DNA of 64,000 nt from Porphyromonas circumdentaria (GCF_900167105.1 NZ_FUXE01000005.1:1-64000), one strand, 5' to 3'; positions 9,062 through 19,029 are shown, counted from the stretch's first letter. Translations and numbers: made by a program. Notes: generated by a model from the sequence alone, not told the origin.

Positions 9062-10588
9062 TCAGGAGTTTTGAATAAGACTTTTACGAATGCGCTCAAT
9101 AAGAAGAGTGGCGCGAGTAGGAGGCGAATCGGGTAAATCGTGTTGGGAAACGACCAAAAGAATATCTCCGACGTGCAGTTTCAAACCTCCCTTGGGGACA
9201 ATAAATCGGTTCTTGCGTCGCACCAAGATTACCAATTCTCCCTCGTGTAGCGTCAGTTTTTTTAGTTCATCTCCACCAGAAAGCATTTCAACATCTACTA
9301 CTCTCTCTTCCATAATAGTTCCCATCTCCTCGGGCATCTCTACCCCCATAAAGTTCCCTTCTGGAGGAGCAGGAGTGGCCAACTTAAAGAAACGAGCCAC
9401 TGGGGTGATACTCATACCCTGTACAAGCAAGGAAAGTAGTGTTATTATAAAAACGATACTAAATATATGATTGGCCTCTGAAACTCCATTGACAACGGGA
9501 TAGGTAGCAAATATAATAGGAGCTGCCCCTCTTAAACCTACCCAAGAGAGAAAAGCCTTCCCTTTTAACGACAGTTTGCGAAAAGGGAGCAAAGAGAGAT
9601 GACAAGCCAAAGGACGTCCCAAAAACATCATAAATAGGGCTATAAGAATAGAGAGAACGAGCACCTCGGGCATCTCGTGCGGATTTATTAACAAACCTAA
9701 TATCAAGAAGAGTATAATCTGCACCAACCAAGTGATCCCATCAAAGAAGTGATTAATCGTACTACGGTACTGCAAACGAGTATTCCCTGCAATAATCCCT
9801 GCGATATAGACTGCCAGATAACCATTACCCTTTAGGATATTAGCTATTGAGAAAGTAAAAAAGAGCAGAGACAACAACAAGATAGGATAGAGCATCCTAT
9901 TAGAGATATTTATACGATTGATGAACCAAACAGCAGAGTACCCCAAGAATATACCTACACCCGCACCGACGACAAATTGGGATAGGAAGTGTATAAGAAA
10001 ATAGCCGAAATTGAGCGATGAGTTATTGATATACTCAATGAGAACTATAGTCAACATATAGGCCATAGGGTCATTACTACCACTTTCTAGCTCCAGCATA
10101 GGCTTAAGATTCTCTTTTAACTGTACCCTCTGCGAACGTAAAATCGCAAAGACAGAGGCAGAGTCGGTACTCGACATAGTCGCAGCCAAAAGAAGGGACA
10201 GTGGTAAACTAAAAACCACGCCAATCCAAGGCGAAAAATAGTTTGTTACACCGTATATGAATAGACCTGTAAAAAGAGTGGTCAGCAAGACGCCCAAGGT
10301 AGATAGACAAATCCCTGGCAGAAGAATAGGACGTATCTCTTTCATTTTGGTGTCCATCCCCCCCGTAAAGAGGATAATAGAGAGTGCTACCATACCTATA
10401 TTCTGTGTCATCTTAGCATCCTCAAAACGTATCCCCAAGCCATCTACTCCGAAAAGCATTCCAGTGAAGAGGAAAAGCAATAGGGCTGGGATTCCCAAGC
10501 GAGCACCCACCTTACCGATAAGAATACCGACAAAGACAATAACAGAAAATATTAAAATAAAAGTCTCTATTCCGAAAACCATATCCAT
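9062..10588 (-). CDS. Potassium/proton antiporter, CPA1 (NhaP2/CvrA) type
   Basis: 508 residues. About twelve hydrophobic segments cover residues 1-395. The motifs LFTGMLFGVDGLG, the SSTDSASVFAIL Asp region and ELESGSNDPMAYML are those of cation/proton antiporters; the Asp in SGSNDP is the usual ion-binding position. The C-terminal part (about 425-500, with GELVILVRRKNRF and VGDILLVV) is a TrkA_C-like regulatory domain. The architecture matches NhaP2/CvrA, which exports K+ in exchange for H+ for pH and volume control. It is a single gene between rpsA and the comEC-like gene, on the same strand but with spacers of more than 150 bases. Substrate choice (K+ rather than Na+) is inferred from the domain layout. 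Confidence 0.88.
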   Translation of the reverse strand: MDMVFGIETFILIFSVIVFVGILIGKVGARLGIPALLLFLFTGMLFGVDGLGIRFEDAKMTQNIGMVALSIILFTGGMDTKMKEIRPILLPGICLSTLGVLLTTLFTGLFIYGVTNYFSPWIGVVFSLPLSLLLAATMSSTDSASVFAILRSQRVQLKENLKPMLELESGSNDPMAYMLTIVLIEYINNSSLNFGYFLIHFLSQFVVGAGVGIFLGYSAVWFINRINISNRMLYPILLLSLLFFTFSIANILKGNGYLAVYIAGIIAGNTRLQYRSTINHFFDGITWLVQIILFLILGLLINPHEMPEVLVLSILIALFMMFLGRPLACHLSLLPFRKLSLKGKAFLSWVGLRGAAPIIFATYPVVNGVSEANHIFSIVFIITLLSLLVQGMSITPVARFFKLATPAPPEGNFMGVEMPEEMGTIMEERVVDVEMLSGGDELKKLTLHEGELVILVRRKNRFIVPKGGLKLHVGDILLVVSQHDLPDSPPTRATLLIERIRKSLIQNS

Positions 10589-10760
10589 CTAAATGACGCT
10601 CACCCTTTCTCCTCGACAATAAGAGAAAAAGAGCTTCTTCCCGAGATTACTCCTTGTAAAAAGAGCCGAACTCTTTATAAAATGTAGCCCGAAGATACAA
10701 AAAAATGTCTCTTAAACTCAATTACAACGGAGCAAAAACAGTGCGCCAAACAAAATATCT

Positions 10761-12290
10761 CTATGCGGGGATACGCTTTCCCTCTTTTCTGTATATCCAA
10801 TAACTCCAACCAATATACAATGCGATGATAATACAGTACAGCCCTAAAGATTGCCCCGCAGAGATCGATTCTTTCACGCTTATCCCTTCGAGCGGAGCAA
10901 AGAGGGTCACTACATTTTCGACCATTGCTACAAGTATTTCCACCCCCTTACCCAGGAAAGATATTATCAAACTCCATGGGGAAAATAGCATATAAATAAG
11001 GCTCAAAGGGATCAAAACAGAACTTAGAAAAATCAATGGGATGTTGCTCCATAGCGAGAGCAACGAAAACTCACCAAAATGATACAATATGAGAGGAGTC
11101 GTAAGAAGTTGCGCCGAGATACAGAGGGCTATCGACTGATATAAATATCGTAATACAAAGTTGCCTATCTGGGGAATACTTCGGATAAATAGAGGATAGA
11201 AAAGAGCTATTGAAAAGACTGCCAAATAGCTCAATTGAAAACCAATATCCAATATATAGGACGGCTTAATAAGTAACAGTACCAATGCACTGAAAGATAT
11301 GATATTGATACCATTGGCTGGTCGTTTCAACAACAGGGCAAACTGATAGAAAGCCAACATTACAGCAGCACGAATAGCTGGAGCAGAAAAGCCTGTTAAA
11401 GCGACAAAAAGCCATGCCACGATGATTTGCACCCCAATGGCTACGTAGCTCCACCTTCGTGAGCGACGAAGGGGAAACAAGAGAAGAGCAATAAAGTAAC
11501 AAACTACAGCTAAATGAAACCCACTCACAGAAAGTATGTGTATAGCACCACTCTTCCGGAAAAGAGTCTCGGCGGTAATACTCTCGGCCTTATACCCCAA
11601 GCTCATTGCCGACAACATCTCTTTTTGCAATGGTGTCAGCGTCAATTGCTCCAATCGCCCCAAGAGATTTTTGCGTACATCCACAGCGAAAGTCTCCAGA
11701 CTATGCGCCCCTTCTCTTGGGATAATAGAAAACGTATCTACATACCCTATCGCGCTACATTCTTGTGCTATGAGGTAGTTTTTATATCCTTTGCGCTGTA
11801 AACATTCCAACAAATCCAAATTGACAGAAGATGTATAGATCGTATCCCCTGTTTTTATAGTAAAAGGAGATCGGGGGGTATAAAGCAATACAGCATATTC
11901 AGAGAGGGAATGTGGCTCCAGTGCAACAGCCTTTATACGGACTCCCGATTTTATCAGGCGAGGTGTTTCTTTTACTTCCCATATTAAGGTATCTCCATCG
12001 GGAGCTATTTTTTCTGTTAAACCGTTATAACTCCAAGAACTGTAAAAAGCACCCGCGACGAAAAGAATACTCGTAGCAAAATAACTTGCCCAACGAGTTA
12101 GACAATTATTTGCAGGAGATAAACTCCCCCAAAGGAACATGAAAACAAGGGGAAGAGCTGTCAGAGCGTAAAATAGGGTCGTAGGATAGGCATAGCCTAA
12201 AAGCAACCCTAAAGCAAAAAAGAGTACAGCCTTAAGAGCTGGATTTTGAAGAAAGTGAAGAGTCGGTGCAAGATAATTTAGGGACGACAT
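10761..12290 (-). CDS. ComEC/Rec2-type DNA-uptake channel, without the nuclease-like domain
   Basis: 509 residues. Several N-terminal hydrophobic helices (1-85) are followed by an extracytoplasmic OB-like region (about 90-210), then the ComEC competence domain with HILSVSGFHLAVV, SAPAIRAAVMLAFYQ and GFQLSYLAVFSIALFYP, and more membrane helices to the end. In longer ComEC proteins a metallo-beta-lactamase-like domain follows; here the protein stops after the last helix. ComEC carries single-stranded DNA across the inner membrane during natural transformation. Its start overlaps the end of rpe by 13 bases, so translation is probably coupled. The family is clear; competence itself is inferred. 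Confidence 0.85.
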   Translation of the reverse strand: MSSLNYLAPTLHFLQNPALKAVLFFALGLLLGYAYPTTLFYALTALPLVFMFLWGSLSPANNCLTRWASYFATSILFVAGAFYSSWSYNGLTEKIAPDGDTLIWEVKETPRLIKSGVRIKAVALEPHSLSEYAVLLYTPRSPFTIKTGDTIYTSSVNLDLLECLQRKGYKNYLIAQECSAIGYVDTFSIIPREGAHSLETFAVDVRKNLLGRLEQLTLTPLQKEMLSAMSLGYKAESITAETLFRKSGAIHILSVSGFHLAVVCYFIALLLFPLRRSRRWSYVAIGVQIIVAWLFVALTGFSAPAIRAAVMLAFYQFALLLKRPANGINIISFSALVLLLIKPSYILDIGFQLSYLAVFSIALFYPLFIRSIPQIGNFVLRYLYQSIALCISAQLLTTPLILYHFGEFSLLSLWSNIPLIFLSSVLIPLSLIYMLFSPWSLIISFLGKGVEILVAMVENVVTLFAPLEGISVKESISAGQSLGLYCIIIALYIGWSYWIYRKEGKRIPA

Positions 12291-12937
12291 AGTGCCTTTA
12301 GCCCTGCAATAGCTTCTTTCGGATGAGCATGTCCAAAGACATAGCTACCTGCGACCAAAGCATCTGCTCCTGCCTCTACAAGCCTACGTCCTGTTTCTTG
12401 ATTTACTCCACCGTCTACCTCTATAATTGTAGAGAGACCTCGCTCATCAATCATCCGACGCAGACGACGCACTTTATCCAGTGATTGGGGGATAAACTTC
12501 TGTCCTCCAAAACCAGGATTGACACTCATCAATAATACTAAGTCGCACTCCTCCAATATATCGCAGAGCAACTCAACAGGAGTGTGAGGATTTAATGTAA
12601 CCCCAGACTTCATTCCAGCGGAGCGGATTGCGGTTAGGGATCGATGCAGGTGGGGAGAAGCTTCATAGTGTACGTTCATAACAGCCACTCCCAAATTCTT
12701 TAGTTGAGGAAGAAACTTTATCGGCTCTACCACCATCAAGTGTACATCCAACGGCTTTTTACAGACGGGAGCAATAGCCTCTATAATGGGAAAACCAAAT
12801 GAAAGATTCGGCACGAAAACTCCATCCATAACATCAATGTGTAGCCAATCGGCAGTGCTATCATTTATCAACTCGATGGATTGCTTCAGATGTAAAAAGT
12901 CCGCACTGAGCAAGGAGGGAGATATAATCGGATTCAT
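12278..12937 (-). CDS. rpe: Ribulose-phosphate 3-epimerase
   Basis: 219 residues, the normal length. It interconverts ribulose 5-phosphate and xylulose 5-phosphate in the pentose phosphate pathway. The TIM-barrel signatures are complete: SPSLLSADF at the N-terminus, HIDVMDGVFVPNLSFG with the metal-binding His and catalytic Asp, HLMV, LMSVNPGFGGQKF, EVDGGV with the second catalytic Asp, and GADALVAGSYVFG for phosphate binding. It overlaps the downstream comEC-like gene by 13 bases. Confidence 0.96.
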   Translation of the reverse strand: MNPIISPSLLSADFLHLKQSIELINDSTADWLHIDVMDGVFVPNLSFGFPIIEAIAPVCKKPLDVHLMVVEPIKFLPQLKNLGVAVMNVHYEASPHLHRSLTAIRSAGMKSGVTLNPHTPVELLCDILEECDLVLLMSVNPGFGGQKFIPQSLDKVRRLRRMIDERGLSTIIEVDGGVNQETGRRLVEAGADALVAGSYVFGHAHPKEAIAGLKALCRP

Positions 12938-13099
12938 ACGTTATAAAGAATAAATGTGCTCCTTATTATCAAGAGTCAAAATTACGCCCTTTTGGGAAAA
13001 TATCCTACACTTCTATGAAACTCTTCGTTTCTCCTCCCCTCTACTCGATGAATAAAACAAGATTACTACACTTTGAAGCAATTCTTGGGAAAGATTTTT

Positions 13100-13107
13100 C
13101 CCCCCCC
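13100..13107. repeat. 8-base poly-C tract
   Basis: Run of C between the peptidase terminator and rpe, about 165 bases before the rpe start. It is shorter than the poly-G tracts at 3129 and 59246. Confidence 0.5.
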
Positions 13108-13185
13108 ACCACTAAAACAAAATTTAGCGTATAGATTACATCTTTCAGAAACCCCTATAACAACTCCACAGTAGATATACAAAGA

Positions 13186-13219
13186 AAAGGGAGAGCATCA
13201 AGTTTTTGATACTCTCCCT
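13186..13219 (-). terminator. Terminator after the DPP7-like gene
   Basis: Stem GGGAGAGCATCAA (13189-13201) / TTGATACTCTCCC (13206-13218) with one mismatch, followed by a T-rich stretch on the minus strand. Confidence 0.75.
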
Positions 13220-13289
13220 ACACTATCTACCCTCCTTCAAAAAGAAGAGAGGTAGAGGAGCTAATGCTCCAATAGTACTTTATCGAAGT

Positions 13290-15641
13290 TTACTTCTTCT
13301 TATCTCTTGGACAAGTAGTTCCCTTCTTACCTGTCTTTGGGCAAGTAGCGACAGTCTTTGATGGGCAAGATTTATCTTCTTTCTTGCAATCCGTACCCTT
13401 CTTACCTGCTTTAGGGCAAACATCTCCCGTTTTACCTGCCTTGGGACAAGTAGCCATGCCCTTTGATGGACATCCTTCAGAGCCAGCCTTCTCTGAACAA
13501 CAACCTTTCCCCTTTACAATTTTAAGCTCTTGGATGAGGCGAGGGTTCTTTGCCCACTTTTCTATCATGAAGAGCACGTAACGGATATCTACGCTAATGG
13601 TGCGTTGCAGTTCGTGTTCAAACTCGATGTCGCCACTCATTGCTTCCCAGTTTCCATCAAAAGCAAGACCAATCAAGTTACCCCTTCCGTCGAATACAGG
13701 GCTACCAGAGTTCCCCCCTGTGATATCGTTGTCTGAAAGGAAACATACACGAAGCTCTCCATTCACGCCATAGTTTCCAAAGTCCTTGCGACGAAGAAGC
13801 TCAAGGATTTCTGGCTGAACATAAAACTCAGAACTGGTTGCATCTTCCTTCTCGAAGATACCACGCTCCGTAGTGTAATAATTATACCAAGCTCCATCCT
13901 TTGGTGCATATCCCTTTACAGAACCATAGCTCATACGCATCGTGAAGTTAGCATCGGAAGGCATTTGACGATTGGGATCCATCTTGCGAGTTGCAGCGAA
14001 ATACTCACGCTTACCCTTTTCGATTGCCAAGAAATCTTTTTCAGCTTTTTGTTGCAATGCTTGAGCTGTAGGAAGAACGGTCTTTGCCAATTGGATAGCA
14101 GGATCCTTATCAATCATCTTATTACGCTTTTGAGCAGACATACTTAATAGAGCCTCCATACGGTCTGCATAAGGAACAAAGCTCTTTTTGAATACATACT
14201 CGGCATAAAGTTTGGTATCTCCCTTGAACTTCTTGTCGATAGTCTTGTAGATTTCTGGCAATTCGTTAGCAGGAAGATTCTTACGCACCACATCAAGCAT
14301 AGCAGGGAGAACCTTAGCATCAAGAACAGGAGAATAGTCTTTATATATGTCTTTCAAAGCACCCTTTGCGGTCTCGGCATATCCCTCGGGCAACTCTTTC
14401 AAAGACTCTGCTTGAAGTGCCAAACGTACAATCTCTGTTCCTCCAAAGAGTGCTTCATAAAGGTAGTTGAGTTTTCTATTAGTCTCGCCACTACGAGCAT
14501 AAGCCTCTTTCATAGCAGGCAAAATCTGTCCGTAAGTAGACTGTGTCGAAGTCTTCTGTACCCAAGCCTCAAAGGCACGCTCTTCTGCTTGCTTACGTGC
14601 TACTACGTCAAGATTTTTCAAACCGCGGTTCATACCGATAGAATTCTTCCAGTAGTTAGAACTGCTTGCATACTTACTTGCATACATAATACGTGTAGCT
14701 TGGTCAGCTTCCATAGCTTCTTTCCAAATAGCTTGCTTGATACCACGTACTTCTATGCGAGGTTTATTTTCGTTGTTGATAACATCTTCTACTCCCCAAG
14801 ATGTGAGGTAGCGTGATGTAGAACCTGGGAAGCCGATCGTCATAGCGTAGCTACCTTCACGATAGCCATCGAGAGATACGGGAGCAAAAGAAACTGGCTT
14901 ATAAGGCTTGTTAGAAGCATTATAATGCGCAGGCTGATTATTTGCATCTGCATAAACACGGAATACAGAGAAGTCTCCTGTGTGACGTGTCCACATCCAG
15001 TTATCAGTATCACCACCGAACTTACCTACAGAACTTGGAGGAGCCATAACCATACGCACATCGCGGAAAACGTTGTAAACCACAACGTAATACTTGTTGC
15101 CAGCGTAGTAAGAAACCACCTTACCCTCTACGAAATCTCCCTTGGTGTACTCTGCCGCAATCTTTTGGCTCAAGTCCTTGATAATTTGGATGCGTTGCAT
15201 CTCATCTGTGATTCCTTTTACAGCCTCTTCGATACGAGGAGTTACGTCTACAATTTCCTTAAGATAACGGATTTGGAGATCGGGAATAGGAAGTTCATCC
15301 TGCAATGTTTTTGCGCTGAACCCATCACGGAGGTAGTCGTGGTCTACACTACTTTGGCTTTGGATAGCATCATAACCACAGTGGTGGTTGGTAAAAATAA
15401 GTGCTTGGTCAGAAACCGTAATACCCGTACAACCACGACCGAAAATAACTACGCCGCTTGCCACCGAGGGATTACCTGGATTATACAGCTCATCCATTGT
15501 TAGGGTAAAACCTAACTCTTTCATGCGCTCCATGTTTTGCTCATTGAGCTCATTAAGCAGCCACATTCCCTTATCAGCCAAAGCAGTAGAGCTCAAGCCA
15601 AAGAAGAGAGCTGCAGACAGAAGAATGCTTTTCAACTTCAT
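13290..15641 (-). CDS. dpp7: S46 dipeptidyl peptidase of the DPP7 type with a Cys/Lys-rich tail
   Basis: 783 residues from the start MKLKSILLSA, which gives a clean signal peptide (1-22); an upstream in-frame Met is less likely. It releases dipeptides from oligopeptides in the periplasm, which suits a peptide-fermenting anaerobe. Catalytic His86 (TNHHCGY), Asp223 (TGDF) and Ser645 (GNSGSP) are present. Gly lies 18 residues after the Ser, the position where DPP7 has Gly and the acid-specific DPP11 has Arg, so preference for hydrophobic P1 residues is predicted. The last 71 residues (713-783) are unusual: nine Cys and many Lys/Gly in repeats of the form CPKxGKxG. Known DPP7 and DPP11 are about 710-720 residues and lack this tail. 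The DUF389 gene ends 16 bases upstream, so they may be cotranscribed. Confidence 0.9.
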   Translation of the reverse strand: MKLKSILLSAALFFGLSSTALADKGMWLLNELNEQNMERMKELGFTLTMDELYNPGNPSVASGVVIFGRGCTGITVSDQALIFTNHHCGYDAIQSQSSVDHDYLRDGFSAKTLQDELPIPDLQIRYLKEIVDVTPRIEEAVKGITDEMQRIQIIKDLSQKIAAEYTKGDFVEGKVVSYYAGNKYYVVVYNVFRDVRMVMAPPSSVGKFGGDTDNWMWTRHTGDFSVFRVYADANNQPAHYNASNKPYKPVSFAPVSLDGYREGSYAMTIGFPGSTSRYLTSWGVEDVINNENKPRIEVRGIKQAIWKEAMEADQATRIMYASKYASSSNYWKNSIGMNRGLKNLDVVARKQAEERAFEAWVQKTSTQSTYGQILPAMKEAYARSGETNRKLNYLYEALFGGTEIVRLALQAESLKELPEGYAETAKGALKDIYKDYSPVLDAKVLPAMLDVVRKNLPANELPEIYKTIDKKFKGDTKLYAEYVFKKSFVPYADRMEALLSMSAQKRNKMIDKDPAIQLAKTVLPTAQALQQKAEKDFLAIEKGKREYFAATRKMDPNRQMPSDANFTMRMSYGSVKGYAPKDGAWYNYYTTERGIFEKEDATSSEFYVQPEILELLRRKDFGNYGVNGELRVCFLSDNDITGGNSGSPVFDGRGNLIGLAFDGNWEAMSGDIEFEHELQRTISVDIRYVLFMIEKWAKNPRLIQELKIVKGKGCCSEKAGSEGCPSKGMATCPKAGKTGDVCPKAGKKGTDCKKEDKSCPSKTVATCPKTGKKGTTCPRDKKK

Positions 15642-15657
15642 AAAAACACTAACTAAT

Positions 15658-17100
15658 TTATTTACAATTATCAATTACTATTGTTACATACTTACTATCC
15701 GAACGAGTCTTTAGCCAACTTTCTAAGCGTTGTTTAGAGGTGTCCGAAATAGTTGTTTTCTCGACAGGTTGCAGTACAACCCGTAGTACAGAGTCTCCCC
15801 CTTGAGCCAAATCAAGTGGCGAGGCTATATATACGTTTGCGACTTCGGGGAAAAGAGCTTTCATCTCCTTAGCCAACGATTTTTCCATTGCTCCATAACG
15901 ACCATACCGCTCCAATAGACCTCTTAGCGAGTCTATTTCTAACCTTTGTCTTTGTATGATAGCATCGCTATTCTCGTAGAGATCCTTAAGTAGGTCGGTT
16001 TTTAGCTGTCCTAAGTCGGTTTTCTCCTCAAATCCTTGATGCACATTGAGTAGAGCCCCAGGCACATAGTCTGGTAATTTTTTATTCAAACTATCTATAA
16101 GCTCTCTTTCCAGAGCACGCCCCACCATAACGACGTCTACACACCAAAGGCCTCTCTCCTTTTCAATATCGTACTTTACTACCTGCGCATCGGCAAAGTT
16201 CATCTCTCGCTCTACGAATCTTCTCGCATTCTGTTTGCGAATACTATCCTGCACCAAACCGACACTTAGATAAACGCTGGGGAGAAGGGTCGATAAAGCT
16301 ACGATGAGCATGATACGACGCACTTTCTGCTTACGCAATGCATTGACAAAAACCTTTTCGGGAAATTTGAGATAACGAACTACAAGATAGGTCGCAAGGG
16401 CAATAAAAACGGAGTTAATCAGGTAGAGATAGAAAGCCCCAAAGAAGAAACTCCACTGTGCTGTTGCAAGACCATACCCTGCGGTACATAGAGGAGGCAT
16501 CAAAGCGGTAGCAATAGCCACCCCTGGGAGTACCTGCCCTTTGCTCTTCGTACTACTGGCAATCATGCCTGCCGCTCCACCGAAAAGAGCTATCAAAACG
16601 TCATAAATATTGGGGGTCGTACGTCCCAGCAATTCGCTACCATTCTCTGTAAATGGAGTTATAATAAAGTAAACGGTAGCCGTTATGATACTGAAAAGGG
16701 TCGTTAGTGCAAGGTTACGCAAAGAACGCTTCAGCAAATCAAAGTCATAAATTCCAAGAGCTGTACCGAAACCGATGATTGGCCCCATGAGAGGAGATAT
16801 AAGCATGGCACCGATAATCACTGCTGTAGAGTTCATATTGAGCCCCAAGGATGCCACAAAGATAGCACATATCAAAATCCAGAGCTTAGTACCTCTAAAA
16901 TCTACGTCTTGACGTACTTGATCTATGGTTATATGTGGGTCATTCTTGTCGGAAGTAATATCCAAGATACGCTTAACCTCTTCCAAGACCTTTTCCCAAC
17001 GAGTACGTGTATCTATATCTACAGTTTCACCCGTAGGAGTAGTACCATTAGGTTCATCTTGAAAGAGCTGATCAATATCTTTTTTCTGTTCTTGTTCCAT
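15658..17100 (-). CDS. DUF389 (TIGR00341-type) membrane protein
   Basis: 480 residues. A soluble, acidic N-terminus (1-65) precedes about six membrane helices (roughly 70-275) with the family motifs MNSTAVIIGAMLISPLMGPI and GVAIATALMPPLCTAGYGLA. The C-terminal about 200 residues are soluble, with a predicted coiled segment around 385-410. The family occurs widely and its transport substrate, if any, is unknown. The gene starts three bases after the flippase stop and ends 16 bases before the peptidase gene, so all three may form one transcript, but no shared function is evident. Confidence 0.85.
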   Translation of the reverse strand: MEQEQKKDIDQLFQDEPNGTTPTGETVDIDTRTRWEKVLEEVKRILDITSDKNDPHITIDQVRQDVDFRGTKLWILICAIFVASLGLNMNSTAVIIGAMLISPLMGPIIGFGTALGIYDFDLLKRSLRNLALTTLFSIITATVYFIITPFTENGSELLGRTTPNIYDVLIALFGGAAGMIASSTKSKGQVLPGVAIATALMPPLCTAGYGLATAQWSFFFGAFYLYLINSVFIALATYLVVRYLKFPEKVFVNALRKQKVRRIMLIVALSTLLPSVYLSVGLVQDSIRKQNARRFVEREMNFADAQVVKYDIEKERGLWCVDVVMVGRALERELIDSLNKKLPDYVPGALLNVHQGFEEKTDLGQLKTDLLKDLYENSDAIIQRQRLEIDSLRGLLERYGRYGAMEKSLAKEMKALFPEVANVYIASPLDLAQGGDSVLRVVLQPVEKTTISDTSKQRLESWLKTRSDSKYVTIVIDNCK

Positions 17101-17103
17101 AGA

Positions 17104-18594
17104 TTATCTACTTTTCAAACTATTAAATATGAGAGATAGGGGAAAGTCTTTCTTTACAATTAAAGCGATAAAAGAGAGGGTAAGAAGCGTGTTAATTACC
17201 CAGCGTACCATACCTAAAGAATCTGCGTACGAATCGGTTATGAAAATCGCACCTACAATTATAGCCGCTACGGAGAAATAAAAGAGGGCGTTCTTCCAGT
17301 CATAATTCACCCGATAATAGCGTTGTCCCAAAACGTAACAAATAAACACCATCACCGTATTGCTGATAGCAGAAGCCCAAGCACACGCCATAAACCCCCA
17401 ACGAGGCACGCCAAAGACAATAATCAAAACCGTAAAAAGACATCCCACCAAAGATATAATGCCTCCCCACCAAGTCTTGTCTACCAACTTGTACCACAGA
17501 GAAAGATTAAAATAGACGCCCATCATGAGTTCCCCCCACATTACAATCGGAACAACACTTAAACCGGCATAATAGTTCTGCCCGATGAAAACCTTGATGA
17601 TATCTAAATAGGCCATAACCCCTATATATATAAGGAGCGCAGAGACTATGTAGTATTTCATCGCCAAGGCATAAGAGGCTCTTTCTACTCCGTCGTTACC
17701 CTTTTTCTTATTGAATATGATTGGCTCGTAGGCGTATCGAAAAGCCTGGGTAAACATAACCATTACCACGGCTATCTTGAAACAAGCTCCATAGATGCCC
17801 AATTGCTGTCGAGCATAATCGACATCATCATAGAGCATAGGGAATAAGATTTTGTCTGCCATTTGATTGAAAATACCCGCTATCCCCAAGATAAGTATTG
17901 GCAGAGAGTAGTTCAACATCCTCCTTAACAACTGAGCCGAAAAGTGCAGACCTGCCGTAAAGACGTAAGGTAATAGCAACAGAAAAATAACAATGTTACC
18001 TATCAGATTGGAAACAAATATATAGCCCACGGAGTAGGAGGGATTGTAGAACCAATCCACCAGACGAGGGGCTTTCTGCATCAAATAGGGAGCCAACAAA
18101 AGAAAGAATAGATTGAGGCCTATATTCACGGCAATAAAGACGAGCTTTATAATCGCAAAACGCCAAGGCTTCTTTTTGTATCGCAGATAGGCAAAGGGTA
18201 TTGCCATAAAAGCATCGCTGGCAACAATGAGAATCAGCATTGTTACCAAATCTTTATGCTCTGGATAGGAGAGCAATTCGCTTAAGGGATTCAAGAAAAG
18301 GAGACTTACTACAACAAAAAGAGTAGAAGTAAAACCAATGGATATAAGAGTGGTCGAATAAACCTGCTGAGGGTTAGGTTCTTTATTGACGTAACGAAAA
18401 AAACCTGTTTCCATACCATAGGTTAGTATGATAAGCAGAAGGGCAGTCCAAGCATAGAGATTGGTGACAATGCCAAACTCTCCTGTATCTTGTAGAATGC
18501 GGGTATAAAGGGGCACTAACGCCCAGTTAAGAAATCGGCCAATTATGCTCGAAAGGCCATAAACGGCAGTATCTTTTACCAACCCTCGTAGCAT
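17104..18594 (-). CDS. Polysaccharide flippase (Wzx/MATE-like)
   Basis: 496 residues with about 13-14 hydrophobic helices and no signal peptide. The N-terminus (LVKDTAVYGLSSIIGRFLNW) is typical of the polysaccharide biosynthesis flippase family, which moves lipid-linked sugar units across the inner membrane. No glycosyltransferases are next to it, so the glycan it serves (lipopolysaccharide O-antigen, capsule or other) cannot be told. It is first in a tight minus-strand group with the DUF389 gene and the peptidase. Confidence 0.85.
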   Translation of the reverse strand: MLRGLVKDTAVYGLSSIIGRFLNWALVPLYTRILQDTGEFGIVTNLYAWTALLLIILTYGMETGFFRYVNKEPNPQQVYSTTLISIGFTSTLFVVVSLLFLNPLSELLSYPEHKDLVTMLILIVASDAFMAIPFAYLRYKKKPWRFAIIKLVFIAVNIGLNLFFLLLAPYLMQKAPRLVDWFYNPSYSVGYIFVSNLIGNIVIFLLLLPYVFTAGLHFSAQLLRRMLNYSLPILILGIAGIFNQMADKILFPMLYDDVDYARQQLGIYGACFKIAVVMVMFTQAFRYAYEPIIFNKKKGNDGVERASYALAMKYYIVSALLIYIGVMAYLDIIKVFIGQNYYAGLSVVPIVMWGELMMGVYFNLSLWYKLVDKTWWGGIISLVGCLFTVLIIVFGVPRWGFMACAWASAISNTVMVFICYVLGQRYYRVNYDWKNALFYFSVAAIIVGAIFITDSYADSLGMVRWVINTLLTLSFIALIVKKDFPLSLIFNSLKSR

Positions 18595-18817
18595 AGTACT
18601 CTTTTTCCTCTGAATCTAACCAACACTTCGCACAAAAATAAAACAAAAGAAGCACATACTATTTATCAACATCGATTTGTACCCATAAAAAGCGATAAGA
18701 ATTATAAAGGACTTCAAGAACAGGCTCTGCGTTAGATTGAGACAATCTAAAAACTCCATCAGATCGGTAAGAAAAACAGTAGAGTTCTGTTCAAAAACAG
18801 ATTTAGACAGAAGTAAT

Positions 18818-18922
18818 TCTCTATTTGCAGATTAAATATATATATTTTCAACTTGAATATATTTATATTCAATCTACGTATATATATATTCAGATTAGAA
18901 ATAAAGAAATACTCAAGAGGAA
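18818..18922 (+). repeat. 21-bp phased tandem array, copy A
   Basis: Four units of exactly 21 bp (starting 18818, 18839, 18860 and 18881) and a diverged fifth (18902-18922). The shared core is near ATATATTCAATCTA. The same five-unit block occurs at 37068-37172 (opposite strand) and 55393-55497. A 22-bp-type unit (TTTAGACAGAAG, close to TTTAGACAGGAG at 44441) lies just upstream. The spacer separates the flippase start from the terminator of the giant T9SS protein gene. Confidence 0.8.
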
Positions 18923-19029
18923 AATAGTTTTAGCAAGTAGCTTTTGGGCTTTTAAAGAGTGTGCAAAGCTTTAATCCTAAGAGTATTGAAAACTGTCTTC
19001 TGGAAGGATAACCCGTATCCCTTATCCAT

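Noticed and set aside
18818-18922. Replication-origin iterons
   Set aside because: The same block occurs at three distant chromosomal places, and no dnaA, rep gene or DnaA-box cluster is nearby.
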